Below are positions 42,162 to 52,040 of a DNA stretch of 52,448 bases, in pieces (within the stretch, counting starts at the first letter, position 1; the number at the start of each line of letters is the position of its first letter). Position numbers and translations under genes: made by a program. Under the pieces are notes generated by a model. It searched no databases and had not been told where the DNA came from. It saw nothing but the letters and a program-made list of their open reading frames with translations. The stretch comes from Myxococcota bacterium (GTDB lineage: Bacteria > Myxococcota_A > UBA9160 > UBA4427), in contig JAQWRT010000071.1 of assembly GCA_029243605.1 (NCBI GenBank), positions 1 through 52,448 of the forward strand, in the 5' to 3' direction.

Positions 42162-43625
42162 TTAGATCCAGGCCGATTCGCCGAGCGCTGCGGGCTCGAT
42201 GGGGAGCGACGGTGCGCTCTCGCTCCCGGGCTCTTCCGGACCCGGAGAGGGCTGACGCCACCACCCTTCCTCGGGCGGCTCGGGGCGATCCTCGGGATCC
42301 CGAAATCCCAGGAAGCGGTCGCGCTGCTCCATGAAATAGCGGTGCCCCCGACTCAGTATAATCGCCTCTTCGATGACCTGAGCCGCGCCAGGGGTATCCC
42401 CCGCTGCAAAGAGCGACTCAGCCAGGGTGTCCAGGACATTGGGGTCGCGCCAGAAACTCCCTTGAGCGGCTCTCAGCGCCAGCATCACCGCCACCTCCAC
42501 CCCGACTTCGCTGGGCTGAGATTCGGTCAACATACGCCACGCGGTCTCGTTATCGAGCCCCGGCGAACTCTCCGGTATCTGGAGAACCCGAATGCCGTGG
42601 CGTTCCATGGCCTCGGGCTCGCGCGCGACCAGGGGCAGCATCGAAAACGCCGAGATCGCCAGAAGAAGGACCGCGAGAGCAGCCAAGCGGCGGGTCCCCG
42701 GTCCGGGGAGCCGAAGACCACGCTCCGAGTCGGCCATGCGCCGGGTGACCAGATACCCCCCGATGAACCCTCCGGCATGGGCGGCCCCGGCGACGAATGG
42801 AATCACGAGATCGACCATGCCCTGAGCGACCAAGGCCCCGACGAAGAGTCGGCGGGGGATGCGCGACCAGACGGGCAGAAATCGGTTTGCATTGAATTCG
42901 AGGCAAAGTGTGGCCCCCACCAAACCGGCGGCCACCCCCGACCCCCCGATTACCTCTGTATGTCCAGCCATCGAGGCGGCCCACATGGCCGCCACTCCCG
43001 AAATCGCCATGACGACGACGGTCTGTGCGCTGCCCAGGCTCCTCTCGACCAAAATCCCAAACGAAAAGATACAGATTGCGTTCAAGGCAAGATGCAGGGG
43101 AACGAGCGAAGTGTCGTGAAGAAAGTTCGCTACCAGAACCCGCCAGACCTCGCCCTGGCTGACCAGGTGGGGCATCAAGCTGCCTAACCGGTCAATCGCG
43201 GGGTCGCTCAGCTGAAGGAGTTGCGCGAGGACGCAGAGGAAAAGAAAACCATAAATGGCCCAATGCCTCGATGGCAGCTTGGCTCTCTGGTCGATCCAAG
43301 CAATCCCGTCGAGCTGGGCCTCTCCTCCGGGCTCCGCCGCGACCCGCCTTTTGAGCTCACGATCGAGTTGACCAACCGCCTCGGTAGACTCAAATTGGGA
43401 CTGCCTCAGGAAGACAAGGCTGCGCGTCGTTCCGATCGCGTAGCCCCAACGCGCCGAGGCGCAGTGCGTGATGTCCACATAGCGGATCGAGCGCTCATGC
43501 CGATTAAAGACCCGCTTTCCGGGCTCGACGACAAAGTTGCTCTCACCGAAGCGAACGGGGCCGACGCGTTCAAGCGCCGAAACGGCCCAGAGGTCTTCAC
43601 GGCTCCCGGGCGGGTCAGGGAACAC
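42162..43625 (-). CDS. Rhomboid-family intramembrane serine protease
   Basis: A 487-residue protein. An N-terminal soluble domain of about 120 residues precedes a six-helix rhomboid core: WRVLVANFLHDTSLVPLHLALN (Asn182), catalytic Ser229 in GGSGVAAG, and His283 in AAHAGGFIGG. A C-terminal region of about 150 residues includes a TPR-like helix pair (NVLDTLAESLFAAGDTPGAAQV) and a proline-rich tail. It cleaves membrane proteins within the bilayer; the substrate is unknown. It lies 47 bases downstream of actF on the same strand. The GTG start has no clear ribosome-binding site. Confidence 0.88.
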   Translation of the reverse strand: MFPDPPGSREDLWAVSALERVGPVRFGESNFVVEPGKRVFNRHERSIRYVDITHCASARWGYAIGTTRSLVFLRQSQFESTEAVGQLDRELKRRVAAEPGGEAQLDGIAWIDQRAKLPSRHWAIYGFLFLCVLAQLLQLSDPAIDRLGSLMPHLVSQGEVWRVLVANFLHDTSLVPLHLALNAICIFSFGILVERSLGSAQTVVVMAISGVAAMWAASMAGHTEVIGGSGVAAGLVGATLCLEFNANRFLPVWSRIPRRLFVGALVAQGMVDLVIPFVAGAAHAGGFIGGYLVTRRMADSERGLRLPGPGTRRLAALAVLLLAISAFSMLPLVAREPEAMERHGIRVLQIPESSPGLDNETAWRMLTESQPSEVGVEVAVMLALRAAQGSFWRDPNVLDTLAESLFAAGDTPGAAQVIEEAIILSRGHRYFMEQRDRFLGFRDPEDRPEPPEEGWWRQPSPGPEEPGSESAPSLPIEPAALGESAWI

Positions 43626-43672
43626 TTAGGGAGTGGGCACTGAGTCGGCCCCTCGAGGCCTTCCCAATGCGC

Positions 43673-44989
43673 TCAGGACTGCCTCGCTGTGGACAGCGAG
43701 GGGAAGACCTTCGAGTAGAAAAGGAAAACGAGCACGAAGGCACCCACGAAGCCAAGCCCGATGCAAATCGGAATCAGCCCCACGAACGCCGTCATATCGT
43801 TCTTCACCACCGACGGCCAGATCAGAAGGTTTCGCTCCACCCAGAGTCCCAGCAGTACGGTGAAGGAAACGGGCCCGACGATCCACGACGTCTTCTTGGG
43901 TCTCTGCCCCATCAGAACCCAGAAGGGCACCAACCAGCAGCAGGCCCACACCACCATCGAGACCCAACCATAGGCCTCCTTCAGGCGAGACCACTGAAAA
44001 TCCCAGGAACCCCAGGACATTGCAAAGGCCTGCTCGGTGTAGCCCTTATCCACCATGAACTGCGGCCCGAGGCGGTCGCGCAGGAAAAACGTTTCTTCGG
44101 GGAGGTTGCCGTAGTAGATCACGAGATACTGGGACCAGAGCAAGTACATCCAGAAAGTCGAGAAGCCAAAGAGCAGCTTCCCAATATCGTGCATCCGCGA
44201 CTCGGTGATCTGGCCCTCGAATCCCGGCGAGTCCCGGTGCAGGACCCCCAAGAGGGTCGAGGCAGCAACCGCCGAGAGGATCCCTCCCCAGCAAACGTAC
44301 GCCCCGAAAAGATTCGAGTACCAGGCCTGCTCCATGGACATCACCTGGTCGAAATTAAAGAGCGAGAAGCCAACCCCGAAGACCAGACAAATAACCGGTG
44401 CCAGGCGCTCGGTCCGCTGCTTGGCAAGTGCTCTCTCGACTTCGTCTCCTTGCCAACCGGCCGTCCATTTCTGGGCGAGCCGACCGGGGAGACCCTCTCC
44501 GTTCTCTGCCAGGTCGTGGAGAGTCGGACGGGCTGAAGCCTTCAAAAAGCCAATCGCGAGGAGCGACATGGCCCCAAGAAGAAAGAGGTCCGTCGAATAG
44601 ACCCGGGTCGGATTGAGCCAATCCTCCTTGCCATGCATCGGCGCGTCGTACCACTCGAAGAGGTAGGGCCCCCCGAAGACGCCAATGATGCCCATGAGAA
44701 AAGCGAAAGGAATCCAGGCAGCCAGCCCCTCAGCGAAACGGCGGTAGGGACCACACCATTTGGCATCAACGATGGTGTAGATCGCAGCCAGAGTCAGGCC
44801 CGCACACGCGAGCATGGTGGTGAAAATGAAATTGCTCTGGAAAGCGAGCCAGGTGGACTGGGGGTCCTTAACCAGTCCTGCCACGAAGGCGAGTACGCCC
44901 AAAGCCAGCAGTGCAAGACTCGTGAGAGCCAGCGGCTTGGGCAGGCCGACTGAGTTGGCCTTTTCGGCTGCGGGGGCTTGCGAACTCAC
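43673..44989 (-). CDS. actF: Alternative complex III quinol-binding subunit ActF
   Basis: A 438-residue integral membrane protein with about ten helices, homologous to the second NrfD-like (PsrC) subunit of ACIII. Regions such as VFGGPYLFEWYDAPMHGKEDWLNPTRVY and WMYLLWSQYLVIYYGNLPEE are typical. It is part of the inner-membrane quinol-oxidising module. It is last in the act operon, its ATG overlapping the actE stop. Confidence 0.92.
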   Translation of the reverse strand: MSSQAPAAEKANSVGLPKPLALTSLALLALGVLAFVAGLVKDPQSTWLAFQSNFIFTTMLACAGLTLAAIYTIVDAKWCGPYRRFAEGLAAWIPFAFLMGIIGVFGGPYLFEWYDAPMHGKEDWLNPTRVYSTDLFLLGAMSLLAIGFLKASARPTLHDLAENGEGLPGRLAQKWTAGWQGDEVERALAKQRTERLAPVICLVFGVGFSLFNFDQVMSMEQAWYSNLFGAYVCWGGILSAVAASTLLGVLHRDSPGFEGQITESRMHDIGKLLFGFSTFWMYLLWSQYLVIYYGNLPEETFFLRDRLGPQFMVDKGYTEQAFAMSWGSWDFQWSRLKEAYGWVSMVVWACCWLVPFWVLMGQRPKKTSWIVGPVSFTVLLGLWVERNLLIWPSVVKNDMTAFVGLIPICIGLGFVGAFVLVFLFYSKVFPSLSTARQS

Positions 44990-45573
44990 TGGCGACCTCC
45001 CTGACCGTTCAGGTCGCGGATATAGTTGACGATATCCCAGCGGTGCTGGGGCAGGATTCGCCGGTAGCTGGGCATGCGACCACGGCCCAAAGTCATGGTC
45101 GTGAAGATGTGTCCGTCACTGAAGACCTTGGCAACACTGGCCGGGCCACCCACGGGCAGTACCAATCCCATGGGCCCAGTGCCGAAGGGCGGGCCTGCCA
45201 CCGGTCCGTCGCCTTTGCCCTCGGCACCATGGCAGGTCGTGCAGTATCGCTGGAAAAGTTTTTCGCCGTTCTTCAGGGAAGCGAGATTCGCCGGGACAGG
45301 ATTCTGCAACTGCTCCTGCTCCATGATGGGCATATTCGCCACGTCGGGATAGGGATCCCCTACGGGTACGGTGCCCTCGGGCGGACTCAGCCCCTCACCA
45401 CTGCCAAAGAACGTATTGATCTCGTAGGCCTGAACCGCGGCCTGACGCTTCATCTGGGGAAACCAATCGGGGGAAACCTGCTCCCAGCAACCCACTGAGA
45501 AGATCGCCGCGGCGCAGATCAACATCGGCAGCGCAAATGTTCCCTGTCGTCTCTGGTGCTCACGAATCGGCAA
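44986..45573 (-). CDS. actE: ACIII monoheme cytochrome c subunit ActE
   Basis: A 195-residue lipoprotein-like cytochrome c. A lipobox-like FSVGC follows a hydrophobic stretch. One heme motif CTTCH lies at about residue 115 (FQRYCTTCHGAEGKGDG), with a distal Met in GRMPSY. It hands electrons from the ACIII core to soluble acceptors. The start is TTG 45573, inside the actD end, with a near-perfect AAGGAGGTGA six bases upstream. Confidence 0.92.
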   Translation of the reverse strand: MPIREHQRRQGTFALPMLICAAAIFSVGCWEQVSPDWFPQMKRQAAVQAYEINTFFGSGEGLSPPEGTVPVGDPYPDVANMPIMEQEQLQNPVPANLASLKNGEKLFQRYCTTCHGAEGKGDGPVAGPPFGTGPMGLVLPVGGPASVAKVFSDGHIFTTMTLGRGRMPSYRRILPQHRWDIVNYIRDLNGQGGRQ

Positions 45574-46063
45574 GGGTCACCTCCTTTGCCGATTCTCCGC
45601 GAAGAAGAGCTTCTACCTCGGCCACATCTCGCTCTTCACAATTCACTACGACACCAAATTCTTCGGCGGAAAATCGCAGGTTGTAGTGCTTGTCCAATTT
45701 CTTGGGGTAAAGCCCGCCCACGATCAAGAGGCCGAATAACGTGAAGAAGCCACCGAGAAGGATCGTCAATTCGAAACCGACGATCCAGAAGGGGGGAATC
45801 GACGCAAAGTTCTTGCCGGCGATCTTGATCGGCCACTCCAGGGACATCCAGATCTGCATCAAGAACCCCAGGAAGACCCCACTCAATCCACCCACCAGGG
45901 TGAAACGCCTGACCTTACTGGGCTTGGGATCCTCGGCTTCTTCAAGTTCCTCGAAAGGAGCCGGGGAGTAGGTCCTAAGATCGTCGAATCCTCTGTCCTT
46001 GAGCTTGCGAACTGCTGCCGCCGTGGTGCTCGGGAGATCGAATACGCTGACTAGGGTCGGCAT
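45560..46063 (-). CDS. actD: ACIII membrane subunit ActD (DUF3341)
   Basis: A 167-residue protein with two transmembrane helices (residues about 55-75 and 95-120), matching DUF3341/ActD: an N-terminal ferredoxin-like fold LVSVFDLPSTTAAAVRKLKDRGF, DLRTYSPAPFEELEEA, and a soluble end. ActD is a small membrane subunit of ACIII. The ATG at 46063 overlaps the actC stop by one base (TGATG). Confidence 0.92.
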   Translation of the reverse strand: MPTLVSVFDLPSTTAAAVRKLKDRGFDDLRTYSPAPFEELEEAEDPKPSKVRRFTLVGGLSGVFLGFLMQIWMSLEWPIKIAGKNFASIPPFWIVGFELTILLGGFFTLFGLLIVGGLYPKKLDKHYNLRFSAEEFGVVVNCEERDVAEVEALLRGESAKEVTLADS

Positions 46064-47427
46064 CAGTGTGCACCTCCGTGATCCCGCGCATGAATCTCGA
46101 GTTCCTTCACTTCGGTAATCGCGATGACCGGGAATACCTTGAGGAAGAGGAGGAACCACATGCTGAACCAGCAGAAACTACCGGCAAGGACCGACAACTC
46201 TACGGGGCTGATGACATAGAGGCCCCATGAACCCGTGATGTACTCGCGCGACAAGGAAGTGATGATGATCACGTAGCGCTCGAACCACATACCGAGGTTG
46301 ATGAAAAAACACAGGCCGAAGAGGAAGGGCAGATTTGTCCTTAACCTCTTGATCCATAATAACTGTGGAAAGATCACATTGAACGTGATCATGCACCAAG
46401 TCGAGAGCCAATATGGACCGAAAGCACGCAGCCAGAACGACGACTGTTCGAACTCGACACCGCTGTACCAGGCAATGAAATACTCAGCCGCATAGGCGTA
46501 CCCGCAGATTGTAGATGTCAGCAGAATGAACCGTGACATATTTTCAAAGTGGTAGTCGGTTAGGTAACGCTCGAGCCGGAAAATGCGACGCACTGGGATC
46601 ATGATGTTGATCACCATGGCGAAGCCGCCAAAAACCGCCCCAGCCACGAAATAGGGAGCGAAGATTGTGGCGTGCCAGCCCGGCACGATGGACATTGCAA
46701 AGTCCCAGGAAACCACGGAGTGAACCGAGAGTACCAGCGGTGTGGCCAAACCCGAGAGGTGAAGGACCGAACGGCTATGGGCTTTCCACTGGGGTCCCGT
46801 GCCCTGCCAACCCAGCGCCAGTACCGTGTAGATCGCCTTCTTGACACCGGTTGCCCGGTCCCGGGCAATGGCGATGTCCGGAATCAGACCGATATAGAAG
46901 AAGACCACCGAAATCGATGCGTAGGTGCTGATCGCAAATACGTCCCAAAGGAGGGGGCTCTTAAAATTTACCCAGAGCGACCGCTGATTGGGGTAGGGAA
47001 TCAGGTAATAGAGCTTCCAGATACGACCGAGGTGGAGGATCGGGAAGAGCGCCGCGGTGATTACCGCGAAAACCGTCAGCGCCTCGGCGCCTCGATTCAC
47101 CGCGTTCCGCCACTTGGCCCGAAAAAGGAAGAGGATGGCCGAGATCAAGGTGCCGGCATGACCAATCCCGATCCAGAAGACGAAAGTAACGATATAGAGA
47201 CCCCAGAAGACGGGTTGCTGATAGCCCGCCACTCCAAGACCCACGTAGGTCTGGTAAAGCAAGACCACTAGGGCCTGCAAAACACCCAGCACGGCAGCGC
47301 CCAGGGCCAGGAAATACGGCCACTGAACACCCTTCGTGGGTGCCATGATGTCGATATTCGCCCTCGAATCGCGCGGCCTAGCCGGGGATGCCAGAGCGTC
47401 TGCCACTGCTGTAGCGGGAGGCGCCAT
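46063..47427 (-). CDS. actC: ACIII quinol-binding subunit ActC (NrfD/PsrC family)
   Basis: A 454-residue membrane protein with about ten helices, NrfD/PsrC-like. Characteristic segments are FWIGIGHAGTLISAILFLFRAKWR, LHLGRIWKLYYLIPYPNQR and LVLSVHSVVSWDFAMSIVPGWH. With ActF it forms the quinol site. Its ATG overlaps the actB stop by one base, a sign of tight coupling. Confidence 0.93.
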   Translation of the reverse strand: MAPPATAVADALASPARPRDSRANIDIMAPTKGVQWPYFLALGAAVLGVLQALVVLLYQTYVGLGVAGYQQPVFWGLYIVTFVFWIGIGHAGTLISAILFLFRAKWRNAVNRGAEALTVFAVITAALFPILHLGRIWKLYYLIPYPNQRSLWVNFKSPLLWDVFAISTYASISVVFFYIGLIPDIAIARDRATGVKKAIYTVLALGWQGTGPQWKAHSRSVLHLSGLATPLVLSVHSVVSWDFAMSIVPGWHATIFAPYFVAGAVFGGFAMVINIMIPVRRIFRLERYLTDYHFENMSRFILLTSTICGYAYAAEYFIAWYSGVEFEQSSFWLRAFGPYWLSTWCMITFNVIFPQLLWIKRLRTNLPFLFGLCFFINLGMWFERYVIIITSLSREYITGSWGLYVISPVELSVLAGSFCWFSMWFLLFLKVFPVIAITEVKELEIHARDHGGAH

Positions 47428-50400
47428 CAGTGATTGCCCTCATTTTCATCGCGCGTCACTTGCGCCAAGTAGGTGATTGCTGACCGGGTATTCAATTCTT
47501 GCAGGAGGTGATACGAGCGCTCGGGTTCATCCGCCTCGGCTACGACCTTGCTGCCATCGTCCCTCAAGTTGCCGAAAGTGATCGCGTTTGTGGGGCAGGC
47601 TTGCTGGCATGCTGTCTGGACTTCGCCATCTCGAATATTCCTGTCCTCATCCTTCGCAAGTTGTCGAGCACCCTCGATGCGCTGAACGCAGAAGCTGCAC
47701 TTCTCCATGACACCCTGCTGGCGAACCGTAACGTCCGGATTGAGCATAAGACCGAGGAGACCGGGGAAATTCTCGTTCCCATAGTCGAAATAATTGAACC
47801 GACGAACCTTGTAGACACAGTTATTCGCGCAGTACCGGGTACCGGCACAGCGGTTGTAGATCATCCCATTGAGACCTTCCTTATTGTGGTAGGTCGCAAG
47901 GGTCGGGCAAACCGCTTCGCAGGGTGCCGCGCCGCATTGCTGGCAGGGCATCGGGATATAGCGAACGTCCAGTTCCCCCAATTTTTCACTATCCGGGACG
48001 GGCCGCCTGGCCGATCCACCCTTCTGATTCCCGTCTCCGATGTATTTCTCGATCCGAATCCAGGCCATATCGCGCCGCTGGATCGCCTGGGCCTCGCCCA
48101 CAACCGGAACATTATTTTCGATGGAGCAGGAGGCTACGCAGGCACTGCAGCCATTGCATCGGTCGTTATCGATGACCATTCCCCAGCGGTAGGGCTGATC
48201 CGGGTCCGCGTCATAAGCCGCGGTGAACGTGTGCGGGGGTTCGTCGTGGTGTCCCCCGTGGTGATCGTCGCCTCCATGCCCGGCGACCTGGGCCAGGGAA
48301 GCGACCTGGGCGAGTTTTCGCTCGCGCTGGTTATCCGTCCACTGACTCAGTGCAAGACGTCGGAAACGACCCGTCTTCGCTACATCCGCCCGGGTAGACA
48401 ACCAAACTCGACCACCCGACTCGTCCTCAGCAGCAGGCAAGACCGCCATGACATTCGCGCCCCGGGGCTTGCCGGGCTCACCGGCAGCCGCTTCGGGGCC
48501 AGCAGACCAGCCACCGTGCTCTCCCTCACCCTCCATGGAGGCATAGAAGCCGACGCTATGGCCCTGACCAATGGGGACCGCGATGGTGTCGTCCCGAATA
48601 CCGCCTCTGGGAAAAACCGAACCTTCGATACGGCCCGCGGGCGTCGTCACGGAGACGACATCGCCAAAGCCCACCCCAAATTTCTCGGCGGTGGCAAAGC
48701 TCATTTCAACCCAAGAGTTCCACTGGAGCTTCGTGGTCGGCTCGGGGATTTCCTGCAGCCAGGGCAAGGCAGCGCCCCGGCCATCGCCGAGAAAATGATG
48801 CGGGAAGGCAACGAGCGTGTACTCGCCATTGCCCCCGATCGACGATGATTTCATCCCCAGGCCCGAGAAATCGCCCTGAATCGCCACCGGAGCGATCGCG
48901 GCATCGGTAAATACACCGCCCAGGGCAAGCGCTCCGCGCCAGTCGACGTCGGACCAGTTATTTTCAACCACGCTTCGGAACGAGCCCTCGGGCATCACTC
49001 CACCCAGTGCACGTCCGGCCTCGAGGAGCGTGTCCCCGGTCGCCTGGGTATCGAGCAGTGGACGAACCGTGGGTTGCACGATCGAACGAACTCCCGGCCG
49101 CGGTGCCCGGTCACCCCAAGATTCCATCGGGGTGTGATCCGGCAGGACCAGGCTCGCCAACTCTGCGGTTTCATCCTTCGACGAAGCGAAGGACACCACG
49201 GTCGCGACCTTTCCGAGTGCCTCGACGAATCCGAGTTCAGCGGGCAGGGAATAGACGGGGTTGCTGTCGTGGACGAGCAGAGCCTTCACCTTGCCCGCGT
49301 TCATGTCCGCAACGAGTGCCTTGATCTCTGCCAAGCCCACAGGTGCAGAAGCCTCGGCCGGAGGGATCGAAACCGAAGTTCCCACCGCACCGAGCAGGGC
49401 ATTGGAGAGCATCACCGCCGCCGCCGTCGAAGTCGCGTTCGACCCGGTTGATGCGATGCCGGGGGGCAGAATCAGCGGGTTCTTGGCGTGGAGAACTGCT
49501 TCCACCACCGCCGTGAGTTCACTTGTCTCAAGGCCAGCCTCTGAGGCCGCCTTTGCCAGGTTGCCACCGGCAACGAAGGCCTGGATGCCCGCGGCGTCGG
49601 CGCCGGCCGGCGAGCCCTTGGCCTCGACCACAGCCTGGGCAATCGCGAAGGCAATGGCCGACTCGCTGCCCGCCCGGGACGGAAGCCACTGATCCGCGCT
49701 CGAGGTGGTCAGGTTCAACCGGGGGCCGAACGAGATCATCCGGGTTCCACCCGACTTGTGCGTCTTTACGTTTCGGGCATCGGCGTATTGCCGGGCGTTC
49801 TCCGTGGGAGACAAACCGCTGGAGAGGAAATCTGAGCCCAGGTCGACGATCAGATCGGCTTTGCCGGGATCGAAGATCGGGAGGGAAGCCACGCCAAAGA
49901 CCGCCTGGGTCCCGGAGCGCAGGGCTTCGTAGGCGAAAGGTTCGTAGACGACGCGCTGAGCGCCGGTCGCGGCCGCGAATGCATCGATGACCCCGTCCAG
50001 GCTGGGGCCGACACGACCCCCCAGAACCACAGTGCTTCCGCTGCCCCCTTGGAGGCCCGCCTGCAACTGAGCCGTGGCGTCCGCCCAGGTTGTCGCCTCG
50101 AGCTCACCGCCAGCCCCGCGGAGCATCGGCTGGGGATAGCGATCGGGGAGATAGGTACGGCCCAAGCCGGCTTGGCCCCGAGCACACAGCTTGCCCTGAT
50201 TGATCGGGTGATCCGGGTTGCCCTCGAGCTTAACGGGGCGCCCCTCACGGGTCCGGACGTGCAGCCCACAGGCGGCGGGACATTCGGTACACGTCGAGGC
50301 GTACCAAACCGCGATTCCCGGGGTAACGGACTCCGGCTGCTCCACGTAGGGAACCAGTTTTTCCACGGGTTCCGCGCAGGCGGTCGCGGCGGCGCCCGCG

Positions 50401-50447
50401 CCGACCCCCACCAACTTCAGGAAATCACGACGATCGAGTTCGGACAT
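47427..50447 (-). CDS. actB: ACIII iron-sulfur/molybdopterin-like subunit ActB
   Basis: A 1006-residue periplasmic protein. A Tat motif RRDFLK opens it. The large N-terminal part is like molybdopterin oxidoreductases (CTECPAACGLHVRTREGRPVKLEGN) but in ACIII carries no molybdenum cofactor. The C-terminal 250 residues are a ferredoxin-like domain with four cysteine groups (CNGCSACVASC, CQQCGAAPCEAVC, CAGTRYCANNC, CSFCVQRI...CQQAC). It passes electrons from the quinol site to the hemes. Fused PsrA/PsrB-like architecture is standard for ActB. Confidence 0.94.
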   Translation of the reverse strand: MSELDRRDFLKLVGVGAGAAATACAEPVEKLVPYVEQPESVTPGIAVWYASTCTECPAACGLHVRTREGRPVKLEGNPDHPINQGKLCARGQAGLGRTYLPDRYPQPMLRGAGGELEATTWADATAQLQAGLQGGSGSTVVLGGRVGPSLDGVIDAFAAATGAQRVVYEPFAYEALRSGTQAVFGVASLPIFDPGKADLIVDLGSDFLSSGLSPTENARQYADARNVKTHKSGGTRMISFGPRLNLTTSSADQWLPSRAGSESAIAFAIAQAVVEAKGSPAGADAAGIQAFVAGGNLAKAASEAGLETSELTAVVEAVLHAKNPLILPPGIASTGSNATSTAAAVMLSNALLGAVGTSVSIPPAEASAPVGLAEIKALVADMNAGKVKALLVHDSNPVYSLPAELGFVEALGKVATVVSFASSKDETAELASLVLPDHTPMESWGDRAPRPGVRSIVQPTVRPLLDTQATGDTLLEAGRALGGVMPEGSFRSVVENNWSDVDWRGALALGGVFTDAAIAPVAIQGDFSGLGMKSSSIGGNGEYTLVAFPHHFLGDGRGAALPWLQEIPEPTTKLQWNSWVEMSFATAEKFGVGFGDVVSVTTPAGRIEGSVFPRGGIRDDTIAVPIGQGHSVGFYASMEGEGEHGGWSAGPEAAAGEPGKPRGANVMAVLPAAEDESGGRVWLSTRADVAKTGRFRRLALSQWTDNQRERKLAQVASLAQVAGHGGDDHHGGHHDEPPHTFTAAYDADPDQPYRWGMVIDNDRCNGCSACVASCSIENNVPVVGEAQAIQRRDMAWIRIEKYIGDGNQKGGSARRPVPDSEKLGELDVRYIPMPCQQCGAAPCEAVCPTLATYHNKEGLNGMIYNRCAGTRYCANNCVYKVRRFNYFDYGNENFPGLLGLMLNPDVTVRQQGVMEKCSFCVQRIEGARQLAKDEDRNIRDGEVQTACQQACPTNAITFGNLRDDGSKVVAEADEPERSYHLLQELNTRSAITYLAQVTRDENEGNH

Positions 50448-50538
50448 GTCTATTTCCTGTTCCTGACTGCCATTCTTGGGTTCCGTTCGATGATCCGGGA
50501 AATGAGTAAATAGCGCCGTAAATACTTGTTTTAACTAG

Positions 50539-51426
50539 CTAGTAGTGACAGCGCGTGCAGTCAACAGAGGCCTGGCCGTCGTTGTCGTTATGACAAGCGA
50601 GGCACCAGCCCATTTCCATCTTCTGCACCGGAACGCCGTATTTCCAGTGCTCGTCGGGGACGAGGTAGAGCTTGTCGAGTTGCTCGACCGGACCGTGGCA
50701 GGTCTGGCACTCCACCCCCGCCTGAATGTGCCGGTTGTGGCGGAACTGCACGTGTTCGGGCAGCCGGTGGATCTGAATCCACTCGATGGGCCGCCGCTCC
50801 TCCCAGTGCTGCTTGAGAATCCGGATGCCCTCGATCTCGTCGTAGGCCTTGGGAAACTGGGCGTGGCAGCCCATGCAGAGCTCCACCGAGGGAACGCCCG
50901 CCGCGGGGGAACGATCGGTGCCCGAATGACAATACTGGCAGTCGATCTCAAACTCGCCCGCGTGGTGCTTATGGCTGAAGGGAATCGGTTGGATGGGGCC
51001 CGGCGCCTCGGGGTCCCAAGCGAGGCGGGCGCTCTCGCAAGCGCTTCGCGAGGGCCACTGCCCAGCAAACTCGGCGGGAATTTCGATGACGAGGTTCGCG
51101 TCCTCGGTGGCCCGAGCGCGCAACTCGTGAGCTTCACAAACGCTCTCCGCCACCAGAATCTCACCGGTGATGATCGGAGCGCTCGGCTCGGCCTCGGCGG
51201 CGGGGGGATCCGATGCGGCGATGGGGAATGCCCACACAAATACAAGAAAGAGCGCCAAGCGACTCGCCAGGGCCAGCGGACTGCGAGTCCCCGTGGAGCT
51301 CGGCGCCTCGACGGGCGAGTGGGTTGAACTGCCTGCGGAAGCACCGGGGCAGCCGGTCAGGAACGCCGGGGAGGAAGCACTCGGGTTCGGCGTCGCATCA
51401 GGGGCGTTTTTTTGAATCAAGCTCAT
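50539..51426 (-). CDS. actA: ACIII pentaheme cytochrome c subunit ActA
   Basis: A protein of about 295 residues with five CXXCH motifs (CQYCH, CMGCH, CQTCH, CLACH, CTRCH), the number known for Act[19 protein letters not shown] and [17 protein letters not shown] are family-typical, with His ligands just before each motif. A hydrophobic segment [15 protein letters not shown] acts as anchor or signal. The N-terminal 55 residues are Pro/Ser-rich and unusual. Start ATG 51426 lacks a clear ribosome-binding site, so the true N-terminus is uncertain. Confidence 0.9.
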   Translation of the reverse strand: MSLIQKNAPDATPNPSASSPAFLTGCPGASAGSSTHSPVEAPSSTGTRSPLALASRLALFLVFVWAFPIAASDPPAAEAEPSAPIITGEILVAESVCEAHELRARATEDANLVIEIPAEFAGQWPSRSACESARLAWDPEAPGPIQPIPFSHKHHAGEFEIDCQYCHSGTDRSPAAGVPSVELCMGCHAQFPKAYDEIEGIRILKQHWEERRPIEWIQIHRLPEHVQFRHNRHIQAGVECQTCHGPVEQLDKLYLVPDEHWKYGVPVQKMEMGWCLACHNDNDGQASVDCTRCHY

Positions 51427-52040
51427 GCGCGAATGGGTTGTCCCTGCAAGTCCGTCGCGTGCAACCGCCCGGCTCAAGCTGGCAGTTCCCACGAATAACG
51501 GACGCTCACTCGCAACCCGGCCCCCGAATTCCCTCAGATCCCAGCGGTCGGCTCGACCCGCTCGTCTCTCAGGAAGTCCACGAAGTGCCCGGTCGCGCGA
51601 TTGAAACGGTTCCGACGCAACTCGGAAAAACCGAAAACCCCTGCGACGGCGCCCAGTTGATTACAACGACCGATCGGCCGCGTCAAGCGTGCGCAGGAGG
51701 CAGTTTGGAGCGCACCCAGCCCCGCTCCAACGCATCGAATGGTTGCATCCACACCCCCGCGCATCGGAACCGTGGAATCCGCGACCCAGCCCTGGCTCAG
51801 GGTCCGACTTGGGTCCGAGGACCTCGATGCAGCGTTGCAGCCTTGCTGGTAGAATCCGACGGCTCGGGTTTCATCGACCCCCGTCCCAAACACCAGTGGG
51901 TCAAGGCCCCTCGCGCCCCGCCCCAGCCTCCCGACGCCACTCATCATCGGAGCTCCCCCAACAACCCCACCGTCCGATCCACTCTCGCCGCTATAGCCGC
52001 GAAGGGTTGCGCAATCCGAGCCAGAAAGGACCCCCCGAGA
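51427..52040. other. Divergent intergenic region, act operon to thiolase
   Basis: About 610 bases between divergent genes. Open frames cross it on both strands, but they run into the thiolase gene and lack family resemblance. It should contain the promoters of the act operon and the thiolase gene; I see no confident motif. The DNA is GC-rich throughout. Confidence 0.4.

Noticed and set aside
47499..48848. A 449-codon plus-strand frame
   Set aside because: It is antisense to the ActB ferredoxin and C-terminal region, whose cysteine motifs are unmistakable.
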